Shown: piece after piece, positions 35,656 to 47,233 of the stretch
Layout of the letters: every line of letters begins with the position of its first letter
Numbering within the stretch: the stretch's first letter is position 1
DNA from: Gonocerus acuteangulatus
Lineage: Eukaryota > Arthropoda > Insecta > Hemiptera > Coreidae
Assembly: GCA_946811695.1 (NCBI GenBank)
Contig: OX328128.1
Location: 22,498,258-22,562,257, forward strand
Direction: 5' to 3'
DNA: 64,000 bases
Program-made: the position numbers and the translations under genes
Notes under the pieces: generated by a model
Database searches by the model: none
What the model saw: only the letters and a program-made list of their open reading frames with translations
What the model was told of the DNA's origin: nothing

Positions 35656-36479
35656 GGGTCTTTTTGCGAAGACCACATCCAGTTACTTTTGAAGTAGCAG
35701 TAGTGATTTATAACAGTTACTCGTACTCGCTGATAAGCTAATAAGCTATAATTGTACTGATTAGCTTATAGGTTCTTTGCTGGTTATCTACTACTTCTTG
35801 ACTCGTTATCTACGGTTATAATTCATATTAGATAATGGCAAGCAATGTCTATTAATAAAAAGGTTAATATGATCAAAATCAATTCTCTCAACTATTAAAT
35901 AAATTATTAAGCATTAAAGTTGACTGTTTTGCAGGTTATGAAGGATAACAAACAACGTCATTTGTGAACAAACATATTTTAATCGTTTTCTCTCTCTTTT
36001 TTGGATATTTTACATTTATTAGGTATTACATGCTATGCGTTTCCGCTCGCTCAAGAAGATATCAAAACCCTAGTCAATCCAACTCGCAATTAATAGAATT
36101 GCATTAATTTTACCGACTCTAGTCTATCCAACTCACTAAAATTAATAGGATTCCATTAATTTTTCCGAGTAAGAAACCAATCCCTTTTTCTTTGTCAGGA
36201 ACATCGCGAACTAATTGTAAAAGACTCATTTTTCTCACTAACATAAAAAAAAAAAAAAAAAAAAAAACAAAAAAAAAAAACAAAAAAAAAAACAGCTTTT
36301 TCATACACAAAAGCTAATTCACTGTTGAAGGTTACTTTACTCCCAACAAGAACCAAAGCAATTGGTCATCGGAATCCTCCAATAGGAAGGCAAAGGAGTT
36401 ATGCGCATGCGCTGAATCACTGATACAATCACTACTGCTACTTCAAAAGTAACTGGATGTGGTCTTCGCAAAAAGACCA
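35656..36479. mobile_element. hAT-type MITE, copy 2
   Basis: Collinear with 11094-11862 over its whole length, with GGGTCTTTTTGCGAAGACC ends and flanking CAATTTTT duplications (35648-35655 and 36480-36487). It differs by an expanded A-rich tract near 36247-36294 and a small duplication near 35730. It lies in RNF146 intron 1, about 80 bases before exon 2. Confidence 0.88.
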
Positions 36480-36559
36480 CAATTTTTTCTTGACCTGAAG
36501 ATTTATTCTTGACTATCATTTTTATTACTGCTTTGTTTTTAATTTAGTATGATTTTCAG

Positions 36560-36805
36560 GAGGCTTAAATAATCTCGAGTGTGCCATTTGCCTTCAGACG
36601 TGTATTCACCCGGCTCGGTTACCTTGTGGACATATATTCTGCTTTCTTTGTGTAAAAGGCGCAGCTCACGGTAATAAGAAATGTGCCATGTGCAGGAGTC
36701 CCATTCCACACAATTACTTCAACAATCCAGAATTATTACAAACCCCCGATGAAATAGCAGCTAAGAACCATGAAGGATACGAATGGTTTTACGAAGGAAG
36801 GCATG
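36560..36805 (+). CDS. RNF146: RNF146/Iduna-type E3 ligase, exon 2 (RING)
   Basis: The acceptor GATTTTCAG joins exon 1 in frame (GGLNNLECAICLQTCIHPAR). A C3HC4 RING occupies residues 61-98: C61, C64, C76, H78, C81, C84, C95 and C98, with PCGHIFCFLC and CAMCR. This is followed by PIPHNYFNNPELL and the start of the WWE domain (GYEWFYEGRHG), where the exon ends at CATG|GTGAGT. Breaking the WWE between the WFYEGR strand and the WWQY strand lets two alternative 3' exons complete it. All eight zinc ligands are present. Confidence 0.95.
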
Positions 36806-36894
36806 GTGAGTTAAATCTCATAAGTTTCTCTTTGACTTCTACTTGGTTGTTTTTTTTTTTTTTTTTTTTTTTTTTGTTTTTTTTTATACCTCAA

Positions 36895-37073
36895 CACATT
36901 AACTGACATCTACTAGATAACTCATATTTTTTGATAATCCCAAGGATGGTAACTTTCATAAATTGCTATCATTATGAGAAAACTTGTTTTCCACATTATT
37001 AGCTTGGATCCAAAGTCTTGTACTCGACTCACTCAACATTGGATTTATAAAAATTACTATTGCAGTCAATGTG
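36895..37073. mobile_element. piggyBac-like MITE, short
   Basis: The left end CACATTAACTGACATC and right end TTGCAGTCAATGTG form short inverted ends. The right flank is TTAA (37074-37077); the left flank is TCAA. A second element with the same ends and the same TCAA/TTAA flanks lies at 52820-53076. It is in RNF146 intron 2. Confidence 0.55.
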
Positions 37074-37348
37074 TTAAGTTTCAAGTTTTGTAGTTCCTCT
37101 GCACAATTTTAAAATGTATGAACTTTTTTATATATTTTATTTCTTCGATATATTAAATATATATTATATTATTTACTATTGATGACTCTACTGTGTTTCT
37201 AAGCGTTATGAGGATGAAATATTTGAAAATTCAGACAAATCTGTAATTTTTAGCTGCTAACCACAGATAGCACTAGCAGGTAACTACTTACGTCTAGGAA
37301 AAATAACATATTATATAAGCTGAGAAGATATAGTCGACCGTTGAGATG

Positions 37349-37574
37349 TAGAAAGTGTTGATTATCGGGGTTTCGGTCTTTTTGATTCAATAGAAACTAC
37401 ATTTTATAGTTAAAATGTGTTTATTTTAAATGTGATATACAAGCCTTCTCTATAGCCCTGAAGAAGGCTTTTATATCAAGCTGAAACGTTGGCGTAAATA
37501 AACACATTTTAACTATAAGATGTAGTTTTTATTGAATCAAAAAGACCGAAACCCCGATGATCAACACCTTCTAT
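37349..37574. repeat. Fold-back element with GAAACGTTGGC core
   Basis: Nearly perfect arms: TAGAAAGTGTTGATTATCGG with GGTTTCGGTCTTTTTGATTC at the left, mirrored at the right. The centre reads GCCCTGAAGAAGGCTT ... AAGCTGAAACGTTGGCG, then AATAAACACA. Related cores occur at 40.05 kb and 56.6 kb. It is located in RNF146 intron 2. Confidence 0.75.
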
Positions 37575-37744
37575 ATTATATAAGCAGTTAACAAATTACA
37601 AAGCAGAAACCTGGCAGGTTAGTATGAAGTGCTTAAGGGGATAACGTTTTAACCTATGCCTTTGCAATAGTGGTTTAATCGCAGGAAAATTGTGCAGTAA
37701 ACAGCTACTTTACACTACTGCTCCAACTAATTCTCTTTACAAAA

Positions 37745-38712
37745 AGTCTGATTGAGACTCAGAAAATGCATCAACTTAGCTCGTTTCCGGTCATATCCTT
37801 AGTGTCACTAGTAAAGGAATAGTAGCAGTTTTTGGTTTGTTTCGATCTTTCGTGAGATATATAAGACAATAACTCAAAGAGAAGGAAGATTTAAAGCACC
37901 ACAACGGGAAACTGACAGTATCCCAAGCGGAATTAATTGACCCAGCTTTCTCAATGTTCGCTTTAGGAAAACACTATTACCAATAAGTTTAACATTTTCT
38001 TGCCTTGTTTACTAAAATACTCATTTTACTATGAAATGTAATTTAAAACAAAAAAATGACCAATTAAAAAGTGAGTAACCCATTCAAACGAACAAAATTA
38101 ACACTTTCGAACTTTTAAGCACTTATTTTTCCAATATACAACCCCCCCCCCCCCCAATGAATATTGCTTGAGAACCATTTTTGTAGAGAATTTAGTAAGC
38201 TTTGGAGTGGTCAACTTCCACCATGACTTTCTAACAGTTTTCAAGATATTTACGAAGATCCATGTCTATAAATAAAATATTTGTTATGAATGCTTCCGTA
38301 ACAAACATTTAATCATCTTAGTTTAGAAAAATTCCAACCATGTAAAAAATATTTCAATTGGATCCAATAATTCAAAGTACCCAAACTGAAGAACTATTTT
38401 TATCTAATACGGTTACAGATATCACCTTGAAAATAGTTTTATTTGTTTCCCTACATTAGGAAACCTATAAAAAGAGTATCTGTTAGCATAATAACTTGAA
38501 AACGTCTTTGTTACGATTTTTTTGGGCCAATATCACTCCACAAACCATTTCTAGTGGATGGATTATTCTGGTTAACCAATTTGACCTTTCATATTATACA
38601 AAAGAATGTGTACCAAATTTCGTCAAAATCAGACCGTTTTTGAGTCTATGGGAGAGCGAACAGACAAATGGGTTCTAAAATTTCAAATTTTCTAGTTGGC
38701 ACTTCCGGATTG
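37745..38712 (-). repeat. Interspersed repeat related to the 54-56 kb units
   Basis: The right part (38600-38700) is the inverse of the unit start at 54300-54490: GAGCGAACAGACAAAT, ACCAAATTTCGTCAAAATCA and GGCACTTCCGGATTG all have matches there. The left part (TCATATCCTTAGTGTCACTA, ATCTTTCGTGAGATAT, AAAGAGAAGGAAGAT) is shared with 44285-44460. Hence it is a family with at least three members in the window. No coding frame was recognised. Confidence 0.6.
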
Positions 38713-38765
38713 CATCTTCAGATAAATCTCATAAGGGTTAATAGAGTGAACCCACCAGAAGCAGT

Positions 38766-38952
38766 TTTTTTTATTTATTTACATTTTAACATATATTTAT
38801 AATTGACAATACATTTTTGATGGGTTACCTTGTCAGGATAGAGCTTTTGCCTTTTCATTTTTCTAAAGAAAAGCCACCACTCTTTGTAGGAATTGAACAC
38901 AAGATCTTAGGCTCAGAGTCATATCTTAGTACTCACGGCCAGCAGGCCTCCA
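38766..38952 (-). mobile_element. tRNA-derived SINE (family A), decayed
   Basis: In minus orientation it keeps the head (GGCCTGCTGGCCGTGAGTAC), a TTTAGAAAAATG hairpin remnant and the A/T tail, but the B-box is mutated (GTTCAATTCC). It lies about 180 bases from the intact copy at 39137, in RNF146 intron 2. Confidence 0.65.
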
Positions 38953-39136
38953 AATTAGTTCAGCTCCAGTAATTATTAAACTTTTCTTTTTATCGAGTTA
39001 ACAAAGATCACTTGTTCTATTTAAAATCAGTTACTAATTATTTTTATTATTCCTACTCAAAAGAAACCATTCATAAATGAATTTTAATCTCCTTTGAAGC
39101 AGCAAGGTTCTTTTCTTACAATAAATATCGTTATTT

Positions 39137-39336
39137 TATTATTATTTAAGTTTAACGTCCATTATTATTAACTACGAATTTTGGGACGGGTTATCTATAG
39201 GTTACCACCCTTTTCTAGCCAGGATAGGGCTGATGCCTTTTCTTTTTTCTAAAGAGAAGCCACCACCCCAGAGTGGGAATCGAACCCACAACCTGTAAGT
39301 GCTCACACCTTAACACTCACGCCCATCTGGCCTCCT
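39137..39336 (-). mobile_element. tRNA-derived SINE (family A), intact
   Basis: On the minus strand: GGAGGCCAGATGGGCGTGAG, GTGGGTTCGATTCCCACTCT (B-box), the TTTAGAAAAAAGAAAAGG hairpin, AAAAGGGTGGTAACCTATAG, and the tail GGACGTTAAACTTAAATAAT. Perfect 10-bp target duplications ATCGTTATTT lie at 39127-39136 and 39337-39346. It is the best-preserved copy of the family and can serve as a reference. It is inserted in RNF146 intron 2. Confidence 0.9.
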
Positions 39337-39830
39337 ATCGTTATTTAAAAATTGATATAATTACTCATCCATGGAAGTAATAAAGTGACTGCAATATTAT
39401 TTCTGTTTTATTTCATTTTCTGTAAGTTAGATAATATAGGGATTGGGTTATTTATAGGTGATCAACATTTTCACGCCACAATAGAATGATAATGATGCCA
39501 TCCAAGATTGGTATTTTTGATCAATTAGTGACCCAACTATGATTTTTGTAAAACTTCACACTTGGTCCATTTTAACCTAACTAAGAACAAAAATGTCACA
39601 AAGCACTGCCATGTTTCATTGTTATAGAACTCGTATAAACTCCTTATTTATTAAAAAAACTTGCTCTGATGTATGAAAAATTGTTAATTTATTAAAGGAA
39701 GGGGTTATTACCTAATAAAAAAAAACGAAAAAAAACAAAAAACTAATAGTCCTTTTCAGCTCTATCTGAATCGCGTGTACTTTCGTTTTCAACAATTTTT
39801 GAATGGGACCCAGGTTACATTTAAAAATTT

Positions 39831-40118
39831 GGAGGTTTGGTCATTTGTTAAATAAAACTACGCTTTATAAATAAAATGAGGAGGGAGGGAGGGAGGGAGG
39901 GAGAGAGAGGGAGGGAGAGAGAGGGAGGGAGGGAGAGGGAGAGGGAGGGAGGGAGAGAGAGAGAGAGGGAGAGAGGGAGGGAGAGAGAGAGAGAGAGAGA
40001 GAGAGAAACTCCAACAACAAGAGAAGATTGATTGTAACTCAAGCCGAAACGTTGGCAAGAAATATGACACATTTATTTATAAAATGTAGTTTTATTTAAC
40101 AAATGGCCAAACCCCAAT
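39831..40118. repeat. Fold-back element containing a (GA)n tract
   Basis: The arms TTTGGTCATTTGTTAAATAA and TTATTTAACAAATGGCCAAA enclose a purine tract of about 130 bases (GGGA/GA repeats, 39879-40006) and the core CTCAAGCCGAAACGTTGGC. A long polypurine run can adopt triplex structure, but here it looks like microsatellite growth inside an element. Confidence 0.7.
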
Positions 40119-40924
40119 CTATACCTTCTCAATAGCAATGGTCAACTATCTCTTCACTAAGCCCTACCTAAATAAGAATGTAAATGTAAAACATTGACAT
40201 ACAAAATCAAATTATTTAAATGTACCCTGAAGCTCATTAAAAAATCATTGAAAGTGAAAATATTCGCTATTCACATAGTGAATAAGAAGACTATTAGCTT
40301 TTTTTATGTATGTAATAATTTTGTTGTATCATAACAATGAAACATGAAAAAAAATACTGTTGAAGTGTGTTAAGACTTTTTTTTTTTTTTTACATTTTTA
40401 TTTTTATTTAGGCTCAAATCATTATGTGAAGTTTTGCGAAAATTGGAGTTGGCAGTAATTGCTCAAAATTACCCCATGTGTTTTTGGAAAGAAAATTTTT
40501 CTCCTTTATTAGGAAGTAATTTACGTCCTTTGTACCAAAGAATGCTTTTATTGGCATTCCGAGTTTGTATTTGATTGAACCTTGAAAACATTTATGAATG
40601 ACCAGAAACTTGTTGAGCTTCTTTACTAAAGTTATAAAATGTGGCTTATTTTTTGGTCCTGAGTTCATTTAAACAACTAATGAATTAGAATTATGGTTCA
40701 GAAACTATGTTAGTCCATATAAATTAAAACGCTCTAAGATTTAAGCGGAATATCAATAACAATTCTTCAATGTAGAATATAATTTCTGATCAATTCTGGA
40801 TCAGAATTTACTCCTTCAATGTCTGAATTTCAGTATAGTTTTAAGTAATTGTTTCTTTTATTGTTGTTATTTTATTTTTATATTTTGAATTTATCTAATT
40901 TTGTTTTGGGATTATCTATCTTAG

Positions 40925-41142
40925 GGGGGTGGTGGCAATATGAAGAAAGGATGTCAAATGAAATTGAAGATTATTATAAGAACGGTGTGAATAAATTTGA
41001 GACTCTTATTTGCGGAAGCATGTACACTATAGACTTTGGTTCGAATACGCAATACAAGACCGATGCACCTTGGCAAATGAGACGGATAGTGAGAGAAAAG
41101 CCATCAAATATAAGTAAAAAAGGAGTCGCTGGCATTAAGTAA
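40925..41142 (+). CDS. RNF146: RNF146/Iduna-type E3 ligase, alternative exon 3a (WWE, terminal)
   Basis: After TCTATCTTAG the frame from exon 2 continues GGWWQYEERMSNEIEDYY, LICGSMYTIDFG, TQYKTDAPW and SNISKKGVAGIK, then TAA. This completes a WWE domain and gives a 207-residue isoform ending right after it. The extra Gly before WWQY comes from a G-run at the acceptor. AATAAA at 41336-41341 provides a plausible poly(A) signal. The WWE signature is intact (WWQY, Y in LY/MYTID, Q in TQY). The last residues SKKGVAGIK are homologous to the start of exon 4, so this exon spans a position that is an intron in the second copy. It could also be a decaying duplicate, although the frame is open throughout. 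Confidence 0.85.
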
Positions 41143-41335
41143 CACTTCTATAGATTTTCCTCTGCATAAATTGTCAGTAATTATTGCTGTAACTCACATC
41201 GTGTCTATTTTGTTGTAATATCACAGTTTGTTTAAATGTACCCATTTTGTTAACATTTTGTATATATTATGTTATGTTCCCTAATGTTTAAACAAAACTA
41301 ATAATGTAATCTAACTGAAGAAAACGTTTGTATAT

Positions 41336-41341
41336 AATAAA
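41336..41341 (+). terminator. Poly(A) signal for the short RNF146 isoform
   Basis: A canonical AATAAA about 195 bases after the exon 3a stop, followed by a T-rich stretch (CGCTTTTTATTATTATT). This fits 3' end formation within what would otherwise be an intron of the long isoform. Confidence 0.6.
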
Positions 41342-42749
41342 CGCTTTTTATTATTATTAAAATGTATTTTCATTCATTTCAAATATATTGTTCTTTCCTT
41401 ATAAAATTTTCCATTTATTCAGATAAATGTACAGAGCAAAAAAGCATTCAGTAATACTGCAATAAATAGGTCTTTGTTGGAGAAAATAACACTCAGGCTC
41501 CTCGGCCCTGACTTGTGCCAATTTGACATTCTTTTGGAGTGGCCAAAAGACCACCTGTAAGATTGGAAATCCAAAATGTGGAGTCATTATAAAATGAAGG
41601 TGATTTTGAATAATCAATCTATCCATGGTAGGATATACAAGTTAAATTTTTTCAAAGGTGGGTTCATTAAAAAAATTCCTTTTGACCATTGATTTGTAGA
41701 AACGATGTGAACCTGTCGATAGCTCATCACTTATAACCATAGATGTAGAAGTGCAGTATTAAGAAAAAATGTAGAGAAACATATGCTCTTATGTAGCTTG
41801 TTAAGTCAATAACTTTAAACATATACATAAAGCACATACTGACAGAGTTTAGACTCACGAGAAAATTTATATTACCCTACTTTTTGACCAACGTACTTAA
41901 CCATGGTAGCCAGTACATTGATGAACTTATGAAATACCTAAAACATCCAAATTTATACAAGAATATTTAAAAAAGAAAATATAAGACAGCAATTTAGTGA
42001 AATTGATTTTTTTGTTTAATTGATCAAAGAAAAAGGTACTCTCTTTTTGTTGGGTTAATGGAACAAAACACAGTACATTCGATACTAACAAAATATAATT
42101 GGTGACAGTTCTTGCTTGACAAAAGCCAGATAGTAGAAAGAGTTTAGGGAAAAAACATATAGTTTTGTCACCAAATGGTGAAAAAGTAAACTAAATAAAT
42201 AAACATATACATTTATTATATTTTTTAATTTTCTTATTTTTGACATTGGAACTTCAGTGTTCACCCTACTGTTTTCAGGGAATTTGTGGCTAATTAATGA
42301 GATTTTGACTGCTTGTTGAAGTTTTTATTGTTTTCCTAGCCCATCCTAATTATGTAAATTAGTTTTATCATTCTACAGCTTTGGCCACTTCCAAAATGAG
42401 AAAATGAATGGTTAAAAAATATATTTAAATAAAGAGATTAGAAGGGAATAAAAACAGGATAACTGTTGAAAAATTCAAATATTGTAGCATTATGATAAAG
42501 GTAAGATAACTGCAAATTAAAGAAAAATTAATAACAATTGGATTAATAGTTTTTTTTGTGTGTGTGTTTTATTACTGTTTTAAAATTGTGACTACTATCA
42601 GCTGGCATACCCATGAGCATTTCTTAATGAGTAAGGTAGTATTGATTAATTTAGAATCAAAGCTGTAAAATATCTCGGTTCACCTCATAGCCTCATTATT
42701 TTTTGATTGAGCAACCTTATCTTTTGAACCTCGGTGCAGAATGAGCACA

Positions 42750-42990
42750 TCTTTTAACCCATTCGATGCGACGCCCGAGAATACTCACCAGAGAAAGGTG
42801 TTCCTCTGAGACGATGCCCGAGTATTCTCGTAGGAGAAAGTCGTGCACCAGAGGTGACACCCAAGTGGTCTCGCCACAGCTGTATCTCTTGATTGCGAGC
42901 CCTCTTTAGCCTTGAGCGTGTACAGAGTCCTTTAGCAGGAATTGGGGTTAGTTGCTGGTTTCACCCTTGACATACCAATTTTGAACATTA
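42750..42990. repeat. piggyBac-like terminus and duplicated motif
   Basis: TTAACCCATTCGATGCGACG resembles a piggyBac end (TTAA, CCC, inverted CGATGCGACG). The motif GACG(A)(C/T)GCCCGAG(A/T)AT(A/T)CTC occurs twice within 60 bases (42770 and 42812). No matching right end was recognised, so borders are uncertain; AGCCCACGTCGCATTCTG at 43420-43440 may be part of it. Confidence 0.4.
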
Positions 42991-43639
42991 TAAGTAACAT
43001 GCGTCTGTGAGACGTGTGCACGGTAAAAATGTTCTTAGGGCATTGTTTTTGGCAAAACTGTAAATAATAAAGGAGTAGCTCATTATAATTAAAAAAAAAA
43101 TCATTTCTACATTTAAAAATCACATCTAAAAACAAGCAGTGGTTTCGGAATGAAATAGAAATAAAAATATAGGGAAGAAAAGTAAGTCAATTTTATTTTA
43201 AATGGTTATTGTAGGTTTGCTGTGTACCTAAATAAATCGTTTCAAGTAATACATGTCGTAGTTCACGTAAGATAAAGATGAAAATGATGATTAGTAATGA
43301 GCGCCTAAGTAAAAAACAAAAAAAAAACGGGTGTGAACGGCCGTTCTAGGAGAGGGAGTTTGGTCCGCCTATGAAGGGAATAGGCAGCGGGCGCTCTCCA
43401 CCTTCAGGGACATTACTCTCGCTAGCCCACGTCGCATTCTGGGATCCTTCACCCTGAATTGGACCATACAACATTCTCACAACAACCAATTGGTCAAAAT
43501 CATCCTAATTGGAGGGGGGTTTAAATGAAACCCACCAGTAGAGACCAACTTTTTAATGTACCCATAGCAGGAATAATTTGTGTTGACTTGCAACAAAACT
43601 CACTGCATAATATTCAAAGCTAATGAGAGAGATACATTA

Positions 43640-43649
<10 letters not shown>

Positions 43650-43670
<21 letters not shown>

Positions 43671-43772
43671 CAGCGCATCGAAAAATCTTAGCTATTAGCG
43701 CCAACTTCCAGGGTGCAGCCACCATCTCCCGCTTATGAATCTAGCGCGCTAGCCACTAGACCACGGGAGACC
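43650..43772 (-). mobile_element. tRNA-derived SINE (family B)
   Basis: On the minus strand: GGTCTCCCGTGGTCTAGTGG, then CTAGCGCGCTAGATTCATAA, GTTGGCGCTAATAGCTAAGA and a long poly(A) (poly(T) on plus at 43650-43668). The head has a good tRNA A-box, but the T-arm is partly deleted, so it is not a tRNA gene. Confidence 0.75.
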
Positions 43773-44284
43773 CCTATATTTAAACTATTATTTTCAAAAT
43801 ATTACAGTACTTCCCTATTACTATCCAAGTAAAATAAATTAATTAATAACAAATTGAAAAGGAAAATTAGGGGGAAAATAATGTAAAAAGGGGGAAATAG
43901 CTGTATAAAATTAAAAGAGAGAAAAAAAGTTTAATTAATACAAATCAGATTATTATAATTACACCATTTAAATTATATTCCCTTAAGACTTTAGATTAAC
44001 AATGCAAATTTTTCCTTAAATTAAATGGATGAGTAGCTTATGATGTTTCAAAAATGTTAGTATAGTGTTAATGAAAGGTCTACCATCAGTAGTTCCTGTA
44101 AGTCACAAGGTATTTGTAGATGTTCTCGAATTTTGCATCCAGTTAGTTGGTGTGTCAATGTCAGCCCAATGTTGCCACTCATTCTCAAGTCTCGCTCCAT
44201 TTGTAAGTTGAATTATTCAGAATTTGTTCTAAATTCATTTGGATGCATTAGCAGAAAATATAGAAACAAATATTATAAAAAAGT

Positions 44285-44950
44285 CCACTTGCAGGAACGG
44301 TGACATCTTTGCACGTTTCTGATCATATCCCTAGTGCCATTAGTAAAGGAATAGAAGCATTTGTTGATAGGTTTTGATCTTTCGTGAATAATAATAAATG
44401 AAACCTCAAAGAGAAGTAAGACATTAGGTGCCACAACATGAAACTAGAATTAGATGAATGTCAAACATCCGAAAAAAGTTTCAAATGAATCAATGGTTTA
44501 TGAAAATTATTATATCAAATTTTCTCGTAAACAATTACAGATATTGCTTTTAAAATAGAAAAAAAATTCCTACATAATTGACTTGTAAATATCACCAGGA
44601 AGCTGCAGTTAAAATTCGAAGTTGATCGGGTGAAAATTGAAGGTACTAGTGCATCGCCCGTTTTGAAAAACATAGTTTTGAGAAAATCGAGTTCAAATTA
44701 TAATGTACTGTAAAGTTCATTTTTTCCAATAATTCTTAGTAATAAAGATAAAAGAAATGATTTTTCATTTTGAAATATACAGGGACTTTAGTTGAAAAAT
44801 CAAATTTTTGGCATATTTAAAAACTTTTCTGCCACATAAACACTCTTGGGTATCATTTTTGATTAGTTAAGGAAGTATTTAAGCCCATAAACAAGAAAAT
44901 GTTAAAAAAAAGTTAGAAGGTAGTATTAACCCTGAAAGAGGCTGTTTCTT
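44285..44950 (+). repeat. Interspersed repeat, sister of 37745-38712
   Basis: TGATCATATCCCTAGTGCCA, TAGTAAAGGAATAGAAGCA, TTTTGATCTTTCGTGAATA and CTCAAAGAGAAGTAAGA match 37780-37920. The rest (ATCGCCCGTTTTGAAAAACA, TTTTGAGAAAATCGAGTTC) is diverged. No coding sequence seen. It lies in the intron after exon 3a. Confidence 0.55.
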
Positions 44951-44965
44951 ATATTTATTTGCAGA

Positions 44966-45095
44966 GTTATTTATTTATTTATTTCAATTTTAATGTCCAT
45001 TTATAATTGACTCAGAATTAAATATTAAGTCCAAGCTTGAGTTTTGAACTCAGGTCTTCCAGAACACCGAGCCAAACTCACCCCTTTTGCACAGT
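44966..45095 (-). mobile_element. tRNA-derived SINE (family A), truncated
   Basis: The minus-strand head GGTGAGTTTGGCTCGGTGTT and a B-box-like GAGTTCAAAACTC are followed directly by the family-A tail (TAAATGGACATTAAAATTG plus TAAA repeats). The middle is deleted. Confidence 0.55.
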
Positions 45096-45961
45096 TATCC
45101 TTCGTAAACAACTCTGAGAAAATTTGTACTTTTATCTGAACTAAAAGCATACCTTCCGGTTTTCAATTCCACCTCATGTTTTCATTTCTCTCTCACTTTT
45201 TGGCAGGTTTGGTGCTAAGAGTATTCTAAATAAATAAAGTTCAATGGCTGACAGAAAAAAAAATGAACCACTGTTTGTTGTATAATTGAAACAGTATTGC
45301 TAGAATAACTAAGAAAAAATTCCATGACCTTTAGTGCAAAGATTGCTAAACAAATTTTTTTTTTCAGTGATCTCTTACTGATTGGGTTCAGGGGAAAATA
45401 ATGATTATAAAAATTACAATTGGGGATGGTTGACTTGTGAAGGTTCATCATAATGGATAAGAATAAAGAAAAACAAGACATGAAAATTTCCACAGTATAT
45501 ATTTCATTAACAACATAAGTTTGGGTTCTATAACCACACCCTCATTGTTCTGTTAAAACAATATTACAATAATAAAAAAATACAAAAATAACAATGTAAT
45601 ACCTTAGAGTATACAATTTAAAATTACACACACAATTAAAATAAATAATAAAGATAGGTAGTGAAAAATAATAAAATCTGAAAATGTATGAAAAGTTAAA
45701 ATCTAATTTTCCTAAGGTGGAAACCAATAGAATATATGACTCAGCAGTTCCCCACGGCACTCAGAATGATAATGATAGAAACATGCATACAAAAACATTT
45801 TCTGTAAAGGGTCAAGCAGCTTGTGCCTCTGTAGTATCTTGAAGTCTTTATCTTTCTCGAGTGATTTGAAGTCTCCAAGACCCTTTCGTGTGACGATGAG
45901 AACATTATGTATAAAAGGTATCTTCAGCTGTTTTCCATTTTTTTTTTTTTTTTTTTTTTAG

Positions 45962-46153
45962 GATGGTGGCAGTATGATCCTCGTGCTACAAAAGAGATAG
46001 AATCTGCATGGGAAATAGGTTTAAATCAATGTGAACTCCTAATTGCTGGTTACTTGTACACAATTGATTTAAAGGAAATGTGTCAAATTAGAAAAGGGCA
46101 GCCCTCGAAGAGGCGTAGGATCAAACGAGATTTTGCTTCTTCTGAAAAACTAG
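45962..46153 (+). CDS. RNF146: RNF146/Iduna-type E3 ligase, alternative exon 3b (WWE)
   Basis: A poly(T) tract and AG at 45960-45961 lead into GWWQYDPRATKEIESAWEIG, LLIAGYLYTIDLKEM, QIRKGQPSKRRRIKRD and SSEKL, ending CTAG|GTAAGT. The first base completes the same split codon as exon 3a, so 3a and 3b compete for the exon 2 donor. The RRRIKRD segment matches the family's basic strand; Tyr after the conserved Gln is replaced by Ile. It splices to exon 4, giving 264 residues. It is closer to other RNF146 proteins in the second half than 3a, which keeps the QY. Confidence 0.93.
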
Positions 46154-46739
46154 GTAAGTTCGTCTGGATGACAACATTTTTGGAATTGTTTAATGACAAA
46201 GGCTCGTGTTTTAAGGGCTATCCTCATCTTCAGTGTCTCAAGATGTCCTCTCCTGAGCAAAATTGATCTCTAACTCAAAAATAGATTCTTTTGTGTTCGT
46301 TATGGTTTGAAATAATGGAATCCACCAAACTTGTTTAATTACATTTTTAGTTTAAAATAGTAGCCAATCTATCCAGTACAAATTCTTTTGGGGGTTTTAA
46401 TGTTTTCAAAGGACTGTTTATTTTTATAAATGTTTAGTTAAAAAAGTATTATAATGGAGAGAGGGGAACTACTTACCTCTCCTTCCTGAATTTATCATAT
46501 ATCCATCACTTTTATAAGTAATTGAAGTGTTCCATTGATCAGTTCATATTTTAATTGAGTGACCAAACAATATATTAATTCGAATTATATCACTTTTGAT
46601 TAACTTTTAAAAATATCCCTCATAATATAATGGACTTCTATATTCCTCCTAATAATAACTTGAATATCCCTGAAATTAGGAACTCCTATATTCCTTCTAA
46701 TGTGAGTTTCAATTACATTGCATTACATGATGGGCACTA

Positions 46740-46985
46740 CAGTCCATGAAGGACCAAGGCTTCAGCCAACAGCCTGTTCCACTCATCTCCGTCCACTGCA
46801 AGTCTCCTCCGACATTCACCCATAGCGTAGGTCTCCCTCCGCATCATCTTCATTCATTGGAGAGGAAGCCTACCCCCCTGCTTACCATTCATGCGCTTTC
46901 TTGTAAGCCGCTCTGGATCCATTCATTCCATGGGTCCCAACCATTTCAATTGTCTCAAACTGATAAAATAAACAATGTCCGGCTC
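46740..46985. repeat. Probable retroelement-derived GC-rich segment, unassigned
   Basis: A segment of higher GC content than its surroundings, ending with AAATAAACAATGTCCGGCTC and an A-run. It looks like a truncated interspersed repeat. The open frame across it (e.g. SVHCKSPPTFTHSVG) has no recognisable domain, and I do not regard it as a gene. Confidence 0.35.
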
Positions 46986-47233
46986 AAAAAAAATAAATTC
47001 TTCAGCTGCTTATTTATTCTTATTTACCATTTTTCACCAATTTTAATTTTAATGGGGCCACAAATTTTTCTTGTGAATTTCAAAATGACTTTTAATACTC
47101 CTAATAGGGGGTTGGATCTTATCATGAATGATCCTATAAATATTGCACAAACAATATCATCTGTGTTTATGATTTGAGGTTTATTATGGTTGAAACCCTC
47201 ACCTGCCATTACTCTTGGTTGAATTAGTTTCTA

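Noticed and set aside
39848..40072. Ser/Leu/Pro-repeat protein on minus
   Set aside because: Translation of the (GA)n tract within a fold-back element.
43735..43772. tRNA gene on minus
   Set aside because: The A-box is good but the anticodon arm and T-arm do not fold; it is followed by a SINE body and poly(A).
46746..47177. 143-codon frame on plus as a novel gene
   Set aside because: The composition changes midway from GC-rich to A/T-rich, no domain is seen, and the GC-rich half looks like a retroelement fragment.
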